From Streptomyces sp. ISL-98 (GTDB lineage: Bacteria > Actinomycetota > Actinomycetes > Streptomycetales > Streptomycetaceae): a DNA stretch of 37,161 bases. Both the position numbers and the translations under genes were made by a program. Below the pieces are notes generated by a model. It was given only the letters and a program-made list of their open reading frames with translations, ran no database searches and was not told where the DNA came from. The stretch's first letter is position 1. Each line of letters opens with the position of its first letter. The stretch lies in NCBI RefSeq assembly GCF_018614055.1, contig NZ_JAGGPB010000063.1:1-37161 (forward strand), in the 5' to 3' direction. Shown here piece after piece: positions 7,234 through 16,764 of the stretch.

Positions 7234-9393
7234 TCAGGTGACGGGGATGATCCCGGCGTCGGTTCCGGCCGGCGTGTACTCGGCGAGCCGGGCCCGCAGG
7301 CTGTCCAGGCGCTGCGGCTGGTAGAGGTCGTGGAAGGCGCCCATCTCGGAGGCGTCCTCGCCGCCGCGCCCGATCTCCTCGGCGCAGCCGGCGGCCAGTT
7401 GCCCGTACGCGGGTGTGCCGTACCGCTCGCCGGCGAACAGCGGCCGCACCAGCTGAGCGTTCTCGCGGCCCACCAGATCCGGCTGGCAGCGGTGGCGGCG
7501 CGGGGTCCGGGACCCCGGCGGTACGTACGAGAACCGCATACAGCCGATGCCGCGCCGGGCCACCTGCATCCGCCCCGTGAAGATGCTGTTCTCGGCGATC
7601 TCCACGGCGTGGGTGTGGACCTCGCCGATGACGGTGGTGCGGTGCGCGTGCAGCACGGCGTGCGCGTGGCGGCAGTCCGGCGCCGACAGCGCCGCCCGGT
7701 CGTGACCGGTGGCGTCCAGGATGCTGTCGCGGATATGGATGGGCAGCGGGTCGTGGTTGACCTCGTCGCCGATCACCTCGATGGTGCCGAGGATGCTCCG
7801 CTCGATCTGTACGCACGCGGTGGTGCGGTCCAGCACCAGGCTCGGCTCCTCGGGCGAGTGCGGGTCGCACTCCGGCTCCAGCGACCAGCCCGGCACGAGA
7901 GTGCAGTGCCGCAGCACGACGGCCCCGACCGGGCCGGTGACATTGAGCCCGCGACCGGTGATCAGCAGACCGTCCAGCACGATCCGAGGAGCGTCGCCCT
8001 CACACCCCTCCTGCGCCCGGATGTTGAGCGCGTCGGGCCGGTTGCTGTACCAGTCGAGCAGCCGGATCACTGGCCGGGTGCCCTCGGCCGCGCGCAGCTC
8101 CAGGCGGTCGCCCGGATCCAGGTCGAAGTCCAACTGCTCCTGGTAGGCGCCGCTGTGCGTGATCTCGATGATGCCGTCGGGTCCGCAGCGCCCGGCCCGC
8201 CGGTCGTTCTTCCACTCCCCGTACGCGTCCATGATCCGCTGGTAGGTCTGACCGGGACCGACCCGGTAGACCGCCGCGGCCACCGGCGTCTCCCGCTCGC
8301 GCGGATACTCGCCACCGCCCATGTCGTCCGAGAACGCGTAGTGGTAGGTGACCCAGACGCCCTGACGCGGCGCGGAGCGCGAGCCGAAGGCCATCCGGCC
8401 GAGCGCCGGATCGATCGCGACCTGGCCGCGCCGCGGTCGGTAGCGCCAGTCCGTCAAATCCGCCACGACGATGTCCGACATCGGCACCGGCTCGTCCTGG
8501 CCGTCGCGCCAGATCGTGAAGCTCTTGCCGGGGCCGTAGTAGTCCGCGAGCCGGTCGGCGAGCTGCCGTCGCCGGATGTACGCGGGCACATTGTCGATCG
8601 TTGCGACGTGCGTGGCCGACGGCTCCGGCACCGGCTTGGTCACCAGTGGGCTGTCGTTGCCCAGAATCGAGAAGGTGTAGAGATTGCGCGCCCGGTCGAT
8701 GCAGTACGCGGGCGCTCCGGTCACGTGATACGGCTTCAGCCGCCACACGAACAGCCCCACCCCGGCCGGCGAGTAGCCGCCCTGCGTGCGGGCCGAGCCA
8801 GATCGCCGTACATTCACCGATTGCGCCACCGCGCCGAACGGCCCGCCCGCCAGATCCAGCGCCGCACCCTCCCGTACATCCACGAGACGCCCGCGCTCCA
8901 GCCGGCGCGCGCTCGCAGCAGCGGTCCCCGATCCGTACAGCTTGACCGGCTGCTGGTGAGAGACGAGGCGGGAGAACTCCACCGCCCGCGACGGCCATCC
9001 GGCGACCCCCTCGGCCAGCTCCTCCAGCAGCGCCAGGGTGCCCTTGCGCCGCCGGTTGGCCACGGTCGCGGCGACATCGCGGCGCGGCGCCAGCGCCTCG
9101 GCGAGCCGGCTGCGCGAATCGTCGCCGTCCTCGCCCTCCAGCCCCTTGGCCTGCACACGCTCGTAGCCCGGCAGCGGGGTGTAGCCCACCAGATCGCCGA
9201 GATACGGCAGCACCCACGGCGCCGCGGTCTCCACGAACCAGTCCTCGTAACTCTGCTCGACGCCGTCGCGTACCCGGTCGACCTGTTCGGCGATCACCGC
9301 GAGCAGTGCCCGCAGCGGCTCACCGCCCTCGGCGTCCCGCAGACGGTGCCACTGCGGGAGCAGCTCGGCGAGCCCGTCCGGTTCCCTGCTCAT
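7234..9393 (-). CDS. Tail protein with gpI-like N-terminus and probable right-handed beta-helix
   Basis: The product has 719 residues. The first 80 or so (LLPQWHRLRDAE, then DWFVETAAPWVLPYLGDLVGY) match the short N-terminal module that docks phage tail protein I-like and eCIS proteins onto the baseplate. The central and C-terminal parts (about 360-640) contain regularly spaced short beta segments with hydrophobic ladders, for example ALNIRAQEG, IVLDGLLITGRGLNV and AVVLRHCTLVPG, typical of a parallel beta-helix as found in receptor-binding and carbohydrate-binding tail proteins. Its ATG overlaps the stop of the preceding baseplate gene (ATGA, 9390-9393). It is the best candidate here for a target- or surface-recognition component, though a purely structural role is possible. 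Confidence 0.7.
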   Translation of the reverse strand: MSREPDGLAELLPQWHRLRDAEGGEPLRALLAVIAEQVDRVRDGVEQSYEDWFVETAAPWVLPYLGDLVGYTPLPGYERVQAKGLEGEDGDDSRSRLAEALAPRRDVAATVANRRRKGTLALLEELAEGVAGWPSRAVEFSRLVSHQQPVKLYGSGTAAASARRLERGRLVDVREGAALDLAGGPFGAVAQSVNVRRSGSARTQGGYSPAGVGLFVWRLKPYHVTGAPAYCIDRARNLYTFSILGNDSPLVTKPVPEPSATHVATIDNVPAYIRRRQLADRLADYYGPGKSFTIWRDGQDEPVPMSDIVVADLTDWRYRPRRGQVAIDPALGRMAFGSRSAPRQGVWVTYHYAFSDDMGGGEYPRERETPVAAAVYRVGPGQTYQRIMDAYGEWKNDRRAGRCGPDGIIEITHSGAYQEQLDFDLDPGDRLELRAAEGTRPVIRLLDWYSNRPDALNIRAQEGCEGDAPRIVLDGLLITGRGLNVTGPVGAVVLRHCTLVPGWSLEPECDPHSPEEPSLVLDRTTACVQIERSILGTIEVIGDEVNHDPLPIHIRDSILDATGHDRAALSAPDCRHAHAVLHAHRTTVIGEVHTHAVEIAENSIFTGRMQVARRGIGCMRFSYVPPGSRTPRRHRCQPDLVGRENAQLVRPLFAGERYGTPAYGQLAAGCAEEIGRGGEDASEMGAFHDLYQPQRLDSLRARLAEYTPAGTDAGIIPVT

Positions 9394-12300
9394 GCGGTGA
9401 CCTCCGTCAGAATCAGCGTGTCCGCGACGTGCGGCGACAGCAGGGTGAGCTGGGCCGGCCGGATGCCCCGGAAGACGAACACCGCCCGCCCCTTCTCCAG
9501 TGGCCGCGTATCGGTGATGTCCGGGTTCAGCCGTAGCAGTTCGGCGAGCGAGATGCCGTACCGGGTGGCGATCAGGGTGAGCGTCTCACCGCCCTTCGCG
9601 GTGACCCGGTGTACGTCCTCGTCGTACTCGGCGAGCCGGGCCGGGACCGCCGTACGCGGTTCGGCGAGCGCTCCCGCCAGCCCGGTCAGTTCGTCGGGCG
9701 TGAGGGACGCGGGCACTCCGGTGAAGACGTCCACGTCCACGTAGTCCACACCCGGCACCGAGTGGGCGGTCGCCAGGACCTCCGACAGCCGGGCCGGACG
9801 GCCCAACTCCCGTCGCCCGCTGCCGAATTCGCGCAACAGCGCCTGCCGCAGCCGCGGCTCGACCACGGTCCAGGTGTGATCGCGGGCCACCTTCACCCGC
9901 GCCGCGAGCAGCAGCAGCACCAGCTCCCGTACGTCCACCCGCACCGCGAGCCGCGAGTCGCCGTACTGGGCGAGCGAGGAGCGCAGCGCGCGCAGCACCT
10001 CGGAGTCGTCGGCGATGGCGATGTCGTCCACGCCGGCGACCGTCACATGCAGCACCCGCCGGCGCCCGTCGAATATCTCGCGGGCCGCTGCCCGGCCGAT
10101 GCCCGCCCGCGAGCGGGCGAAGTCCTCGTAGTCCTTGAGGGACACGAGCCGGTCGAGCGCGGACACGGCAAGCGGGATGGTGCGCCGGGTCAGGCCGGGG
10201 CCGTCTGCGTCCGCGCCGCCCGTGGCGGGCTGCGGATTGGTGACGGCGGTGACGCCCAGCGGCCGGGTGACGGCCTGAGTGATGCGGTTCGCCCGGACGT
10301 TGGCGGCCTTTCCAGTGCCGAAGCGGTACCTGGCCCGGACGTTCTCGTGCCCGGTGGGCAGCCGCGCGCCGAACACCCCGTCGCCGAAGGTCACCGTCGT
10401 ACGCCCGTCCCCGGCCGTCCCCGAGACATAGACCCGCTCGCTCGGTCCGCGCCCGGCCAGACTGTCCACCTCGTGCCACAACAGTCCGTCGACGCGTACC
10501 TCCAGGGTGGGGGTCGCGCCGAGCGAAGCGAGATGGGGGTCCCCCCGGCCGAAGGCTGGGGGAGGATTGTCGGCGGGCAGCCAGGTCAGTGGCGACTGCC
10601 AGAGCGTGAACGTCTGGTTGATCCGGTCGGCGTCACCGCTGCCGATCGGCTCGTCACGGCTCTCACCGTGCGTCGCGGGCACCACATTGCCCTGGATGTG
10701 CACCGTGTCACGGCGGTAGCGGTAGGCCAGGTCCGTCGTCAGCGTCAGCTTCGTATGGACATGGTCGCCGGGCAGCTGGGGATCCAACTCCTGCTCGACC
10801 GCGGCGATCACCGCCAGTTCGGTGCCGCGCACCCCGGCCGTGTTCGGGATGTCGGTGCGCTCGCCCGACACCACCAGATGGCGTCCGGGACGCAACCCGT
10901 CGTACAGCTCGGCCAGTTCGAGCTCATTGCCGTGCACGTCCTCGCCCAGCGGCTCCTCGGCGAGGCGCAGCGCCTCGCCGCCCGCGTGCACGGTGGCGTC
11001 CCGGATCGCGGAGAGCAGCACATCGTGCTCGTCGAGCCAGGGGTCGGCGAGCGTCAGTTCGGTGCCGCGGCCGGTGATGCCGTAGTTGGTGTACGCGGCG
11101 GTGCGCAGGCCGGTCACCCGCGTGGTCACGAACTTGAGCTTCTCGTCACCGGGGATCCCGTCAGGACCCCCGGCTCCCTTGCGGGGACGCTCGATGGCGA
11201 CCCAGCTGCCGACCGTGATCCCGTCCTGCACGGAGTCGAGCGCCAGGACATGGCGGTTGGCCTGCTCCGGAACCGTCGCGATGCCGATCTCGACATTGGC
11301 AGGCTCGCTGCCGACGGTGTAGCGCACGGTCACCTCGAAGCCGCCGTGGGTGGCCTGCTTGTGCTCGCCGGGGGACAGATTCCAGCTGAGCGGCTCGCCG
11401 TTGTGCACGGCGACATGGACCCGCCCGTCCTCGGCGGGCCGGGACACGAACAGCGTCCGCTCGGGCAGCCCCGACTGGAACTGCGCGGTCACACCCGGCT
11501 CCTGGGAGTCGGCCGGGCGCCTGGAGAGCCAGCTCAGGTCGTGATCCTGGGCGGAGCGTGTCATCAGCGAAACCCGGCCGGGCCCCAGGTCGAAGCTTGT
11601 CTCGGCGGGCAGATTCTCCGAACGCTGCACCGACGAGCCGGTCTCGATGTGCTGGAACTCCGCGCGCACCGGCACCCTCCCGGCCGTGTCGTACACGACC
11701 CGCATGGTGGTCAGCGCGGATCCGGTGAGCGGCCAGTCCGTCTGCCGGACGACCCTGCCGCGCTCGTCCTGCACAGGCTTGAGCGGAGCCGTCGCCCCGA
11801 AGGGCGCGGCGGTCACCCGCATCGCCCGGAGCTCCCGCAGGAGAGGGGGCACGGTCGGGGCCGCACTGCGCCACGCCGTGTACATCCCGTCCGCGACCCG
11901 TGGATCGAGCGCCGACAGCAGCTGCGCGCCGAGGTCGGAGCCCGGCGTGAAGACAGTCCCCGGGCCCTGCGACAGCGTGCGTGCGCCCGACGGCGGCTTC
12001 ACCACACGGCTGCGCAGCGCGGGCAGTACGGCTGAGAGCGCCCGCATCGCCGCTGAGTCCGGCGCCGCAGCTCCGGTGGCCTGCGGCACGGGCTGGGAGG
12101 GTTCCAGATCCGCCGCCCGCTCCATCAGTTCGCCGACCACGGCCTCCAACTGCTCGAACCAGGCCGCGACGTCCTCGTACGGAGCGGCGAGGGCCTGCGC
12201 CTCCGCGAGGCGCTCGTGCGGGTCCGCGAGCCGCCGGGCGAACTGGGCCGGGGTACTGATCCCATCCAGATCGGCCCGCAGCGGCGCCAGCACCTGGGCG

Positions 12301-13190
12301 TCGAAATCCTCGATGATCATGCTGACGGGACGGGGATTGGGGTTGTCGGGGGTGGGTTCGCCCTCCTCGACGTCCCGGTCGTCCTCGGTGATCCACTCGC
12401 GGAGCTCGGCCACCAGCTCGCTCAGCGACGGCGGCGCGGACTGCGGCAGCCCGATCGCCGTCACATCGTCGTCCCGGTCGATCCGGATGCGCGCGACCGG
12501 CAGCAACAGCCGCTTCCCGCCCGCCTCCTGGTCCGCGCCGAAGACGAACAGCAGCTTGTCGCCGGTCTGGAGGGAGGTGCCGGTCCCGGAGACGTAGATC
12601 TCGGACTGCTTGCCCAGATCGGCCGCGGTGAGCAGCGCCGGCCTGCGCCGGCGCACCGCCAGCTCGTTCCACGCCCAGCGGGCGGTGAGGTCCTCGCTGG
12701 TCTCGAAGGTCTGCGACTCCTCGTCGGCGGACGCGGGCACGCTGTTGCTGCGCGCACCGCGCGGAATCAGCACCGGCACGTCCTCGGCGCGCGGATCCCT
12801 GTCCAGCGTGTACGCGAGGTGGGTGTCGGCGGCGATGCCGGGCCGCGGCCGGTGCCCGACCAGCCGTCCCAGCAGAGCCAGCGAACGGTGCTCGTTCGCC
12901 GTGCGCAGATACCCCTCGTCGGCGATCCGCTCGGAGTGGAAGGTGAGCAGATCGCCGACCACCGCCCAGGAGTCGAGCAGCCCGATCGCCGGGTCGTCCG
13001 GCGTACGGACGCTCAGCCCGCGCAGCGCCGGATAGGCGGGGGAGGCGAGCCGGTCGAGCATGGCCGCCAGGAACGAGCCGTACTCACCCACCCGGTAGTC
13101 CAGGGCCGTACGGCCCGGCGGGTTGTACAGGGCCTCGGGCGCATGGCGCTCGTCGTGCCCACCGCAGCCGCATCCGCAGGCGCCGCTCAT
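9390..13190 (-). CDS. Large baseplate wedge protein with C-terminal LysM (Afp12-like)
   Basis: At 1266 residues this is the second of two giant wedge proteins. It begins with a Cys/Gly cluster (GACGCGCGGH, residues 3-12), then a domain typical of putative baseplate assembly proteins (ALDYRVGEYGSFLAAML, then DPAIGLLDSWAVVGDLLTFH). Near 1000-1150 it has a baseplate J-like region (VSLKDYEDFARSRAGIGRA). Residues about 1194-1243 are a LysM module (GGETLTLIATRYGISLAELL), which may help anchor the baseplate or contact glycan. The start at 13190 forms an ATGA overlap with the upstream gene, which excludes the longer open frame above it. In Afp/T4 terms it corresponds to the gp6/gp7-like wedge. Confidence 0.85.
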   Translation of the reverse strand: MSGACGCGCGGHDERHAPEALYNPPGRTALDYRVGEYGSFLAAMLDRLASPAYPALRGLSVRTPDDPAIGLLDSWAVVGDLLTFHSERIADEGYLRTANEHRSLALLGRLVGHRPRPGIAADTHLAYTLDRDPRAEDVPVLIPRGARSNSVPASADEESQTFETSEDLTARWAWNELAVRRRRPALLTAADLGKQSEIYVSGTGTSLQTGDKLLFVFGADQEAGGKRLLLPVARIRIDRDDDVTAIGLPQSAPPSLSELVAELREWITEDDRDVEEGEPTPDNPNPRPVSMIIEDFDAQVLAPLRADLDGISTPAQFARRLADPHERLAEAQALAAPYEDVAAWFEQLEAVVGELMERAADLEPSQPVPQATGAAAPDSAAMRALSAVLPALRSRVVKPPSGARTLSQGPGTVFTPGSDLGAQLLSALDPRVADGMYTAWRSAAPTVPPLLRELRAMRVTAAPFGATAPLKPVQDERGRVVRQTDWPLTGSALTTMRVVYDTAGRVPVRAEFQHIETGSSVQRSENLPAETSFDLGPGRVSLMTRSAQDHDLSWLSRRPADSQEPGVTAQFQSGLPERTLFVSRPAEDGRVHVAVHNGEPLSWNLSPGEHKQATHGGFEVTVRYTVGSEPANVEIGIATVPEQANRHVLALDSVQDGITVGSWVAIERPRKGAGGPDGIPGDEKLKFVTTRVTGLRTAAYTNYGITGRGTELTLADPWLDEHDVLLSAIRDATVHAGGEALRLAEEPLGEDVHGNELELAELYDGLRPGRHLVVSGERTDIPNTAGVRGTELAVIAAVEQELDPQLPGDHVHTKLTLTTDLAYRYRRDTVHIQGNVVPATHGESRDEPIGSGDADRINQTFTLWQSPLTWLPADNPPPAFGRGDPHLASLGATPTLEVRVDGLLWHEVDSLAGRGPSERVYVSGTAGDGRTTVTFGDGVFGARLPTGHENVRARYRFGTGKAANVRANRITQAVTRPLGVTAVTNPQPATGGADADGPGLTRRTIPLAVSALDRLVSLKDYEDFARSRAGIGRAAAREIFDGRRRVLHVTVAGVDDIAIADDSEVLRALRSSLAQYGDSRLAVRVDVRELVLLLLAARVKVARDHTWTVVEPRLRQALLREFGSGRRELGRPARLSEVLATAHSVPGVDYVDVDVFTGVPASLTPDELTGLAGALAEPRTAVPARLAEYDEDVHRVTAKGGETLTLIATRYGISLAELLRLNPDITDTRPLEKGRAVFVFRGIRPAQLTLLSPHVADTLILTEVTA

Positions 13191-16100
13191 CGCACACCTC
13201 CGCCGAGCTCGATGGACAGCCGGCCCATCTCGGGCCGGTCGGGGTCGTTGTCGCAACGCGCGATCTCCAGCGGGCCGAGCCGCAGCACGCCTGCCTCCAG
13301 GGCGGTGTCGTCCGTATCGTCCGTATGGTCGAAAGGGTTGTCGTGGAAGAGCCGGCTCAGCCGGGTCACCCGTACGCTCTCCACGCCCTGGACCGCGGCC
13401 GCGGCGGCCACCAGACGGCTGAGCCGCACCGGTTCGCCGAAGGTCAGCGCGTCGGGGTGGAAGAAGCCGAGCCGCCCGCCGGGCAGCTGGCGGCTGCCCA
13501 GCAGCCGGTACAGCTCGGCCAGGATCTGCCCGTGCTGATGGCCGGGCGCGGCACACACCGTCAGAGCGATGTCCAGCGGCACGTTCCGGGCCGGACCCAC
13601 CACCAGGTCGTGCCCGATCCGGCGGTAGCTCTCCAGGGCGTACGACACCGAGTCGAGCAGCTCGGGGGACGGATCCCCGGTCCCGAGCGCGTCGACGGCG
13701 ACATGCGCCTCCTGGACACTGCCGGTCCAGCGGATCTCCGCGGCGGCGCGCTGCACCCCCGGAAGCTTCGACGCCAGCGCCGCGTAGTCCTCGGCGGTGA
13801 CGGCCCGCAGGCGCGAACGCTTCAGATCGAGCGGGGCCAACTGGCGTACCTGCTCCAGGGGTTCGGGCTCGGCGCCGCCCACGGCGGGCAGCGGATTGCG
13901 TACGCCCGCCACCGGCATCGGGTCCCCGGCGTCGGACGCGTCCGGATCACGGCACAACACCAGGTGGTTGATGGCCTCCGCGCCGACGTTGCCCGCCGTG
14001 CCGCCGCCCAGCCGGTAGTGCAGCTCCAGCCGGGCGCCCGGCTGCGGACGCGCACCGTGGCGCCCGTCGCCGAAGCGCAGGGCGATCCGTCCGTCGTCCT
14101 CCAGCTCACCGACGAAGTGCCGCTCCCGTGGCCCGCTGTCGAGCAGATCCCGCTTCGGGGTCCACGGCCCGTCGCCTTCATCGGTCACAGTGACGGCGGG
14201 CAGCGCGGCCCGCGGATCCTGTACGAGAGCGGAGGCAGGACCCCGCAGCACCGGCTCGCCCGGATGCAGCCCGGTCGCGTACCCGGGACCCCAACTGTGC
14301 GCGATCTCCCAGGCGATGGAGCCGTCGAGCACCGTACCCGCCCGCGACCGGGCCGTCAGCACCTCCAGACGGCGCAGCTTGGCGGCCAGCAGCCGCTCGC
14401 TGCGGTGCAGCAGCTCGCGCAGCGCGCGCACCGGATGGCGGCGCAGCTCGAGCCGCTCCAGCACCCGCAGCCCGAACAGCACGGTCAGCTCGGCGATCTC
14501 CGGCTCGGTGAGCCCGTCGCAGTCGCGGGCGCTGCGCCACAGCTCCACCAGACGCTGCCGGCCCCGGCCCGGAATCGCGGCCAGCCGCGCGGCTTGCCCC
14601 GCCGAGACATGGCGCGGCTCCGGGAACGGCACGGACTGGACGACGGGGGAGCGGTGCAGCACGGGTCGGAAGCGCGGCGCGATACCCGGGTAGACGACCT
14701 GCGCCAGCAGGGTGGCCAGCGCCTCCGCCTGTGCGTAGGCCGTGCCGGGGACCACCTTCTCCCGCCGCCGGCCCGCCAGTTCCAGGCCGAGACCGGCGCG
14801 TACGGTCGCGTCCTCGCCGACGACGGTGAACAGCTCACGTATCTGATCGGCGGTCAGCAGGCGCCCGCAACGCGTCTGCTCCAGACGGGCGTTGACGAGG
14901 TCTGCCGTGGCGTTGCCCTCGTCACGGTCCCAGCAGCCGAAGCCGGACGGCTCGCAGGATCCGAGAACGGCCGGCGCCGGCGGCACGGTGACCGTCTCCG
15001 GTGTGGAGCCGCAGAAGGTCAGCGACCGGCCGTGGTCGACGAGCGCCACATTGCCGCGCGCCACGCTCACATCCTCCACCGGCTCGCAGCCCGGGCCGCC
15101 GCGCGTCGACAGACAGACCGGGAAGGCGAGCGCGTCCTCCTGCGCCCAGGTGACCTCGAGCACGGGCTGGTCCGCCAGCCGGTCCACGACCGGGGTGAGC
15201 GAGGTGAGACGTACGGCCTGGCGGTGCGCCGGATCGGCGTCGCCGGGCGTTCCCGAGCGCGGCCCACGCACCTCCTCGATCAGCAGCAGATCACCCGGCG
15301 ACAGATCCAGCCTCCGCGCCGAGCAATCCTCGTCCGCCCACTCGTCCCGCAGCGTCGCGGCGGTCGCCCCCTTGGCCAGCGAACACACCTCGTCGCCCCA
15401 GGTCCAGAAGCGGACCGTGTTGTGCTCGGGGCGCAGCACCAGCGGCTCCTCGGCCACGACCGGCTCGAACACCTCCACCGAACCGCGCTCGTCCAGCACG
15501 GCCAGATCCCGGTCGTCGATGACTGTGCCGATCTCGGGCCGGTCGCGCGGCCCCAGCCTGCGCACATCGACGGCCGCGAAGCGGAACGTGCCGGGCAGCA
15601 GGGTCAGCGGAGCCGTCGTCTCGATGGTGACGAACGCGCGGGCGTTGACGCCGTCGTGCATCGGGTAGTCGATGAGCCGCACATGACGGCGCACGGACAC
15701 CCGGCGACGGGCCGTGTCGAGATACGCCTCCGTCGCGACCGCGTCCTGCTGATAACTGATCTGGTCGGCCGTGTGGGTGAGGAGTTCGACCAGCGTCGTC
15801 CCCACGTCGGCGGCGTTGCGCTCGATCCAGTCGGGGGTGGTCAGCGCCAGCCGGTCCAGCATCAGCCGGCGGATCGTGTCGTAGTCGCGCGCTGTGTAGT
15901 CGATGACGGGCGCGGCAGGGAAGGCGGGTGGGGAGTCCGGCTGCTCCTCCGCGCAGTCGAAGGGAGTGGGACAGTCCGCCCGGAAGTCGAACTCCGCCGA
16001 GAAGTACCGCTGGTCGAAGCCCGGGAAGGGCTCGGTGCCCGGCCGCCCGTACGGATCCGTGTCGACGACCGAGAGCCGGTAGCGGGAGGTGTCCCCGCTG

Positions 16101-16375
16101 CGGTCCAGCGTGACGAACAGCCGGTCGTCGAGCTCCGGGTCCTCCTCGCGTTCGACTGACACCTCGAGGGCCTCGATGCTGGTGATCCGGCGGCCGCCGT
16201 CGATGCGTATGTTCTGCGGGCACAGCCCGTGGGGCGCCTTGCCCAGGAAGGTGACGGTCAGGGTCAGCCCGTCGTCCGAGACCTCGACCGCGTCCACACC
16301 GCCGAGCTGCGCCGCCCGTACCTTCGCGCGCCTGCCGTCCGTACGGCAGACCACCTGATTGTCCGGTCCGCTCAT
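13187..16375 (-). CDS. Large baseplate wedge protein (Afp11-like, baseplate J/gp6)
   Basis: This 1062-residue protein contains VIDYTARDYDTIRRLMLDRL at about 157-176, the strongest signature of contractile-system wedge proteins of the Afp11 type, followed by DWIERNAADVGTTLVELLTH. Farther on, GGTAGNVGAEAINHLV and the VTAEDYAALASKLPGV segment near 840 match the baseplate J/gp47 core. It would build the baseplate wedges with the neighbouring gp25-like and Afp12-like proteins, holding the sheath in its extended state. It starts with ATGA overlapping the stop of the gp25 gene and ends with an ATGA overlap into the next gene. Confidence 0.88.
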   Translation of the reverse strand: MSGPDNQVVCRTDGRRAKVRAAQLGGVDAVEVSDDGLTLTVTFLGKAPHGLCPQNIRIDGGRRITSIEALEVSVEREEDPELDDRLFVTLDRSGDTSRYRLSVVDTDPYGRPGTEPFPGFDQRYFSAEFDFRADCPTPFDCAEEQPDSPPAFPAAPVIDYTARDYDTIRRLMLDRLALTTPDWIERNAADVGTTLVELLTHTADQISYQQDAVATEAYLDTARRRVSVRRHVRLIDYPMHDGVNARAFVTIETTAPLTLLPGTFRFAAVDVRRLGPRDRPEIGTVIDDRDLAVLDERGSVEVFEPVVAEEPLVLRPEHNTVRFWTWGDEVCSLAKGATAATLRDEWADEDCSARRLDLSPGDLLLIEEVRGPRSGTPGDADPAHRQAVRLTSLTPVVDRLADQPVLEVTWAQEDALAFPVCLSTRGGPGCEPVEDVSVARGNVALVDHGRSLTFCGSTPETVTVPPAPAVLGSCEPSGFGCWDRDEGNATADLVNARLEQTRCGRLLTADQIRELFTVVGEDATVRAGLGLELAGRRREKVVPGTAYAQAEALATLLAQVVYPGIAPRFRPVLHRSPVVQSVPFPEPRHVSAGQAARLAAIPGRGRQRLVELWRSARDCDGLTEPEIAELTVLFGLRVLERLELRRHPVRALRELLHRSERLLAAKLRRLEVLTARSRAGTVLDGSIAWEIAHSWGPGYATGLHPGEPVLRGPASALVQDPRAALPAVTVTDEGDGPWTPKRDLLDSGPRERHFVGELEDDGRIALRFGDGRHGARPQPGARLELHYRLGGGTAGNVGAEAINHLVLCRDPDASDAGDPMPVAGVRNPLPAVGGAEPEPLEQVRQLAPLDLKRSRLRAVTAEDYAALASKLPGVQRAAAEIRWTGSVQEAHVAVDALGTGDPSPELLDSVSYALESYRRIGHDLVVGPARNVPLDIALTVCAAPGHQHGQILAELYRLLGSRQLPGGRLGFFHPDALTFGEPVRLSRLVAAAAAVQGVESVRVTRLSRLFHDNPFDHTDDTDDTALEAGVLRLGPLEIARCDNDPDRPEMGRLSIELGGGVR

Positions 16376-16764
16376 GCCGGCCCGCTCCCCTCGAACACCT
16401 CGTCGCGCCGGCTCGCGGTGGAGCGCACCACGTAGCGCAGATACACCCGGACCACGTTCTCCTCGCTCACCACGTCCAGGGACTCCACCTCGATCAGTTC
16501 GCCCAGCCAGCGCTGCAACGAGGCCTGCACGGACAGCTCCAGCGCGGAGGCCAGCTCCGGGCTGTTCGGGGTGAAGACCAGATCGAGCAGGCCACAGCCG
16601 AAGTCGGGGCGCATCACGCGCTCGCCGGGGCTGGTGAAGAGCAACTGCTCGATCAAGTCCCGCACATGGTCGTCGTAGGCGGCGTGCGCGGTGCGCCCGC
16701 GCCGGTCGATCCGGAACGGAAAGGCGATATCGGTACGCGTCCTCATGGTCCTCATGGTCCTCAT
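16372..16764 (-). CDS. gp25-like baseplate wedge protein (GPW/gp25 family, Afp9-like)
   Basis: The product is about 130 residues, the normal size for this family. The gp25 core is clear: FPFRIDRRGRTA, then HVRDLIEQLLFTSPGERVM followed by RPDFGCGLLDLVF; the last segment is the typical lysozyme-like gp25 signature. gp25 nucleates the sheath on the baseplate. The start is ambiguous: three in-frame ATGs occur in a 9-base tandem repeat (ATGAGGACC) at 16764, 16755 and 16746. The first overlaps the PAAR stop as ATGA. The AGGA inside each repeat could act as a ribosome site for a later ATG. Confidence 0.88.
   Translation of the reverse strand: MRTMRTMRTRTDIAFPFRIDRRGRTAHAAYDDHVRDLIEQLLFTSPGERVMRPDFGCGLLDLVFTPNSPELASALELSVQASLQRWLGELIEVESLDVVSEENVVRVYLRYVVRSTASRRDEVFEGSGPA
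16744..16764 (-). repeat. Triple ATGAGG start-codon repeat
   Basis: ATGAGGACC occurs twice in tandem, followed by ATGAGGACG, giving an N-terminal Met-Arg-Thr triplet. It is probably a slippage expansion at a coupled start site. It yields several potential start codons and AGGA cores in one stretch and could tune translation of the gp25-like gene. Confidence 0.7.

Noticed and set aside
6403..9744. Long plus-strand open frame of more than 1100 codons
   Set aside because: It lies antisense to the DUF6519 and beta-helix tail genes, is Arg/Gly/Val-rich, and has no recognisable domain; it is a mirror frame of GC-rich coding DNA.
9609..12035. Long plus-strand open frame over the Afp12-like gene
   Set aside because: Its composition is typical of a shadow frame; the minus strand encodes a well-supported wedge protein there.
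13325..16159. Long plus-strand open frame over the Afp11-like gene
   Set aside because: The minus-strand wedge protein has clear motifs, while this frame has none.
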